Source of the DNA: an uncultured Clostridia bacterium
GTDB taxonomy: Bacteria > Bacillota > Clostridia > TANB77 > CAG-508
Length of the DNA stretch: 10,165 bases
Direction: 5' to 3'
NCBI GenBank assembly: GCA_944388635.1
Contig: CALXJN010000096.1
Coordinates: forward strand, 1-10,165
A program made the position numbers and the translations under genes. A model generated the notes under the pieces. That model did no database searches. It was not told the DNA's origin and worked only from the letters and a program-made list of their open reading frames with translations. This document shows, piece after piece, positions 6,644 to 10,165 of this stretch. Every line of letters begins with the position of its first letter. Positions within the stretch are counted from its first letter, which is position 1.

Positions 6644-8292
6644 ATGAAAATAACATTTTTAGGAGCGACAGAGGGAGTAACACGGTTCAAACTTTTTAGT
6701 AGAAGCTGCTGGAAAGAAATTTATAGTAGACTGTGGTTTATTCCAAGGAAGTTCAAAAGAAGAAGAAAGAAATTATGATGAATTTGCATTTAATGTAAAT
6801 GAAATAGATTTTATGCTACTTACACACGCACACATAGACCATTCAGGAAGAATACCAAAACTATATGTTGAAGGATATAGAAAGCCAGTTTACGCAACAA
6901 AAGCAACATGTGACTTATGTTCAATAATGCTCCCAGATAGTGGACATATACAAGAAATGGAAGTAGAGTGGAAAAACAGAAAAAGAAAAAGAGAAGGTAA
7001 AATGGGTTTACCTCCATTATACACAGCAGAGGATGCAGAAAAATCACTAGAATTATTTAAAAGCGTAAAATATAATGAACTTGTTCAAGTAGATGAAAAT
7101 ATAACGGTTAGATATAATGATGCTGGACATATGCTTGGTTCTGCAATAATAGAAGTATGGGTAAATGAAGACGGAAAACAAGAAAAAATTGTGTTTTCAG
7201 GAGATATAGGAAATAATGATATACCACTTTTAGCATCTCCAACTATGATTGAATCAGCAGATTATTTAGTAATGGAATCAACATATGGTAATAGACTTCA
7301 TATGAGGAATGATGATAAAGCAACAATGTTCCTAGACATAGTTTATGATACAATAAAAAATGGTGGAAATGTTGTAATACCTTCATTTGCAGTTCGGAAG
7401 AACACAAGAGATATTATATGAATTAAATAAAATAAAAGAAAATACAAAAGATGATACATTTATAAATAAATATAGATTATTAATGGAAACACCAGTATAT
7501 GTTGACAGTCCACTTGCAATTTCAGCAACAGAAATATTTAAAGAGAACGAAGATTTATTTGACGAAGATATACAAAAAGAAATAGAAAAAGGAGATAATC
7601 CACTAGAATTTGACGGGCTAAGATTTACAAGAACAGCAGAAGAATCAAAAGCGCTTAATGAAATAGATACACCATGTGTTATAATTTCAGCAAGTGGAAT
7701 GTGTGATGTAGGAAGAATTAAACATCATTTAAAACATAATCTTTGGAATTCTAAAAATACTATTCTTTTTGTTGGATATCAAGCACCAGGAACACTTGGT
7801 AGAAAAATAGTAGAAGGTGCAAAAAAAGTAAAAATTTTTGGAGAAGAAATTGCAGTAAATGCAAGAATAGAATATATAGAGGGATTTTCAGGACACGCAG
7901 ACCAAGAGTGGCTTTTAAACTTTGTGTATTCATTTTTCCAAAAACCAAAGCAAATAATTTTAGTACATGGAGAAAAAGATTCACAAACAGAGTTAAAAGA
8001 AAAAATATTAGAAGAAACTAAAATTCCAGTTACAATACCTAAATATGGAGAAATATATCATGTAGGTGATAACAAAGTATATCTAGAGGGAAGACTAGAA
8101 TTAGAATCAGTAAAAAGATTACAAAGAATTGAAATTATTAATAAAGTTAAAATGTTACGTGATGAGATTGCAGACATGGAAGAGCTACTTAAAGGCGAAA
8201 TATTAACAGAAGATACAAGCGAAGACGAAATAAATAGAATTAATTTAAGACTAAAAGAAATTGAGCAACTTATAGTAGATATTATAGAATAA
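6644..8292 (+). CDS. RNA-type metallo-beta-lactamase/beta-CASP nuclease, frame broken twice by +1 shifts
   Basis: Proteins of this type (CPSF73-like bacterial MBL-fold RNases) cleave RNA using two zinc ions. Skipping C6683 and C7395 restores 548 residues with no internal stop. In that numbering the zinc motif THAHIDH is at 60-66, His162 in AGHMLGS, Asp187 in FSGDIG, the beta-CASP acidic motif with Glu211 in MESTYG, PSFAVGRTQE around 246-255, the KHHLKHN histidines at 360-364 and SGHAD with His417. A helical tail (about 485-548) ends the protein. Without shifts, translation stops at TGA 6776-6778 (44 residues); with only the first shift it stops at TGA 7419-7421 (258 residues). Gene finders would report two pieces, about 6813-7421 and 7387-8292; neither has its own ribosome site. 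Everything apart from the two single-base insertions looks conserved, so it is either recoded, newly broken or wrongly sequenced. Confidence 0.85.
6683..6683 (+). other. First +1 frame break (extra C before a Gly codon)
   Basis: The frame reads GTA ACA CGG TTC and then runs to a stop. Omitting C6683 gives GTA ACA GGT TCA, that is Val-Thr-Gly-Ser, the expected N-terminal motif of this nuclease family, and opens the frame to 7394. The in-frame codon at the break is CGG. A purine-rich AGGGAG lies two bases before the ACA codon. Confidence 0.8.
7395..7395 (+). other. Second +1 frame break (extra C before a Gly codon)
   Basis: The frame reads GCA GTT CGG AAG and stops eight codons later at TGA 7419-7421. 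Omitting C7395 gives GCA GTT GGA AGA ACA CAA GAG, that is Ala-Val-Gly-Arg-Thr-Gln-Glu, the conserved beta-CASP segment, and opens the frame to TAA 8290-8292. Again the in-frame codon is CGG and the next codon in the +1 frame is Gly. Confidence 0.8.
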
Positions 8293-8293
8293 T

Positions 8294-8311
8294 AAAAATA
8301 TAAGTATTTTT
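8294..8311. repeat. AT-only inverted repeat after the nuclease gene
   Basis: AAAAATA and TATTTTT form a perfect seven-pair stem around a four-base TAAG loop, two bases after the nuclease stop codon. It contains no G-C pair, so the hairpin would be very weak. It could mark an RNA end or be chance in such AT-rich DNA. I do not call it a terminator. Confidence 0.25.
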
Positions 8312-8317
8312 CAAATT

Positions 8318-8325
8318 AAAAGGAG
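8318..8325 (+). promoter_or_regulatory. Shine-Dalgarno site supporting a GTG start for the GH15 gene
   Basis: AAAAGGAG lies 11 bases before GTG 8337. An in-frame TAA at 8301-8303 bars any start further upstream. The next in-frame ATG comes only after more than 40 codons and would delete part of the N-terminal domain, so GTG is the best start. Confidence 0.7.
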
Positions 8326-8336
8326 AAAAAATAAAG

Positions 8337-10165
8337 GTGAAAACATACATAAACGATGCCATAATAGGAAATAAAGATATAAAAGTAGGTTTAACAGATA
8401 AAGGAGAAATTGTTAGAATTTGTTATCCAAATATAGATTTTAGACAATTTATAGAATATCTTCATATGGGAGTAAAGATAAATGATTCTAATTTGATATA
8501 TTTACATGATGATGTAAACAATATTTATGAACAGCATTATATTGAAGATACAAATGTATTAAAAACAGAGATAAAAAATACTTATTTTAATTTAAAAATG
8601 ATACAAACAGATTTTGTATCAATAAGTAATAATGTAATAATACGTAAATATACATTTATAAATGAACATGATATTCCACTTGATATAAAATTTTTAATTC
8701 ATTCAAAAATGATGAGTGATGATAACAATTTCGCAAGTAGCAAAGTAATACCAAATGGTATTTTGCAATATTCTCACGGATATAACATGGCATTTGTCAC
8801 AAATGATTTAAAATTATTATCACATAAAATACACGGAGCAGATAAAGAAATTTGGAGTGGTATTTTACAGGATAAAGACTATATTGGAATGTCAGCACAA
8901 GGTGCAGTAAGCTATGAGGTTGGAATTTTAAAACCAAATGAGATAAAGGAATTTAGTATTTGCATATTTATAAGTGACAATAAAGAAAAAAACAAATACG
9001 AGGAAATTGAGGAACAGATAGACAAAATAAAAAAGATTGATATAGAAAAAGAATTGCAAAACACTAAAAAATATTGGAGAAAGTATGTAAAAGCACACAT
9101 AAAAATAGAATTAGAAGGAAACAGATATAAAGAAGCAATTAAAAGAATATATACAAGGACAATACTTTTATATCCTTTGCTTACTAATCAAAATACAGGT
9201 GGAATGTCGGCTGCAATGGAAATAGACGAAAAATTTTCTAAATGCGGGAGATATGCATATTGTTGGCCAAGAGATGCTGTATATATAACAAAAGCATTAG
9301 ATTTAATAGGCATGGAAAAGGAAACAGAAAAATTTTATAAGGTTTTTTGTAAAAATACTCAGGCAAGAAGCGGAATGTGGGAACAAAGATTTTTCACAGA
9401 CTGTACACTTGCACCATGTTGGGGATATCAAATAGACGAGACAGCAGGAATAGTATATGGAATATATGACCATTATACTAGAACTAAAGATAAAAAATTC
9501 CTAAAAGATAATTTAAAAATGGTAGAAAAAGCAGTCAAATTCTTAGAAAAGTATGTAGAAGATATAATAGAGAATAAAAGAGAAATGCATGTAAGCTATG
9601 ATTTATGGGAAATGCATGAGGGAGTAAGCATATATTCTCTTACAAGTATTTTTGCAGCATTTGAGGCAATGCAAAAAATATATGATACACTTGCAGAGGA
9701 ATTACAAGCAAATAGATTAAAACAAGAGACAATAACATCACAAAAAGAAATTTTACAAAAACAATTAATAGAACTTAAAAATTATGTAATAGACAATTTT
9801 TATGATGAAGATAAAAAAAGTTTTGTAAGAAATACAGAAGACAAAAGAATGGATATAAGCATATTAGGAGTTACAGTTCCGTTTAGAATGTTTTCGCCAA
9901 ATGAGAAGAAAGTAACAAATACAATAGAAAGAATAAATATGAGCTTAAGGACATATACGGGAGGATATTTAAGGTTTGAAAATGACCATTATACAGTAGA
10001 TAGACCTTGGGTTGTTTCAACACTTTGGATGGCTCTTTACTACATAGAGACAAAAGAATATAAAAAAGCAAAAGAGTGCTTTGATTTTGTAGTTACGACA
10101 AGTACGAAACATGGATTTTTAGCAGAGCAAGTTGATAATAATCAGATGAAATCTGCCTGGGTTAT
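8337..10165 (+). CDS. Glycoside hydrolase family 15 (glucoamylase-like), 3' end missing
   Basis: GH15 enzymes release glucose from the non-reducing ends of alpha-glucans or related oligosaccharides by an inverting mechanism. The frame is open from GTG 8337 to the window end, giving 609 codons; bacterial members of this type are somewhat longer, so only the last few dozen residues are probably missing. Residues 1 to about 250 look like the N-terminal beta-sandwich domain. The (alpha/alpha)6 barrel follows, with YCWPRDAVYI (Cys309-Trp310-Pro-Arg312-Asp313), a typical substrate-pocket motif, LWEMHEG with Glu425 and Glu428 as candidates for the general acid, TVDRPWVVSTLWMALYY, and LAEQVD with Glu597 as the likely general base. 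No signal peptide is visible, so it should act inside the cell, perhaps on storage glucan or imported dextrins. The exact substrate (glucan, trehalose, other) cannot be read here. It lies 44 bases after the nuclease gene. Confidence 0.88.
   Translation, partial: MKTYINDAIIGNKDIKVGLTDKGEIVRICYPNIDFRQFIEYLHMGVKINDSNLIYLHDDVNNIYEQHYIEDTNVLKTEIKNTYFNLKMIQTDFVSISNNVIIRKYTFINEHDIPLDIKFLIHSKMMSDDNNFASSKVIPNGILQYSHGYNMAFVTNDLKLLSHKIHGADKEIWSGILQDKDYIGMSAQGAVSYEVGILKPNEIKEFSICIFISDNKEKNKYEEIEEQIDKIKKIDIEKELQNTKKYWRKYVKAHIKIELEGNRYKEAIKRIYTRTILLYPLLTNQNTGGMSAAMEIDEKFSKCGRYAYCWPRDAVYITKALDLIGMEKETEKFYKVFCKNTQARSGMWEQRFFTDCTLAPCWGYQIDETAGIVYGIYDHYTRTKDKKFLKDNLKMVEKAVKFLEKYVEDIIENKREMHVSYDLWEMHEGVSIYSLTSIFAAFEAMQKIYDTLAEELQANRLKQETITSQKEILQKQLIELKNYVIDNFYDEDKKSFVRNTEDKRMDISILGVTVPFRMFSPNEKKVTNTIERINMSLRTYTGGYLRFENDHYTVDRPWVVSTLWMALYYIETKEYKKAKECFDFVVTTSTKHGFLAEQVDNNQMKSAWV

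Noticed and set aside
6683..7397. CGG simply reassigned to another amino acid
   Set aside because: A sense reassignment would not restore the frame; both sites need a one-base skip to reach the conserved residues.
6813..8292. Two separate genes (6813-7421 and 7387-8292) for split nuclease subunits
   Set aside because: Neither has a ribosome site, the second would need a TTG start inside the conserved PSFAVGR motif, and 6644-6812 encodes the missing N-terminus after a strong SD.
8294..8311. Intrinsic terminator after the nuclease gene
   Set aside because: The stem has only A-T pairs and no GC-rich base; the sequence matches chance AT-rich repeats better than a terminator.
1..10165. tRNA, rRNA, CRISPR array, insertion sequence or riboswitch
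   Set aside because: No cloverleaf-like, repeat-spacer, transposase or structured-leader signal was seen; all gaps between genes are 118 bases or less.

Overview
The window is a single-direction, very AT-rich stretch of chromosome. All seven genes lie on the + strand. The protein set (PrmC, WhiA, HemW, an FtsK/SpoIIIE translocase, an RNA-type metallo-beta-lactamase nuclease, a GH15 glucosidase) points to a low-GC Firmicute. It is most likely a clostridial or related uncultured gut-type lineage, but the species cannot be read from this sequence. Ile is mostly ATA, Arg is almost always AGA, and all six visible stop codons are TAA. Nothing suggests a phage, plasmid or insertion sequence.

Layout: positions 1-576 are the 3' part of prmC (release-factor glutamine methyltransferase). 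It is followed by whiA (581-1411) and hemW (1413-2537), with gaps of 4 and 1 bases, so these three form a tight operon. A 118-base gap (2538-2655) holds a candidate promoter whose -10 box lies inside a perfect 16-bp palindrome. It precedes ftsK/spoIIIE (2656-5031). An unrecognised 519-residue coiled-coil protein (5069-6628), a beta-CASP nuclease gene (6644-8292) and a GH15 glucoamylase-like gene that runs off the end (8337-10165) follow with short gaps of 37, 15 and 44 bases. They look like one transcription unit.

The most unusual signal is in the nuclease gene. Its frame is broken twice, and each time one extra C precedes a conserved Gly codon, so the unshifted frame shows CGG. Dropping the two C bases (6683 and 7395) gives an uninterrupted 548-residue protein with every active-site motif intact. 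By eye, no other in-frame CGG exists in the window. The options are programmed +1 frameshifting at a rare or unreadable codon, a very young pseudogene, or two sequencing or assembly errors. The sequence alone cannot decide between them.

The genes otherwise cover ordinary housekeeping: translation termination, division and sporulation control, haem handling, chromosome segregation, RNA processing and glucan breakdown. No RNA gene, CRISPR array, transposon or convincing rho-independent terminator was seen.
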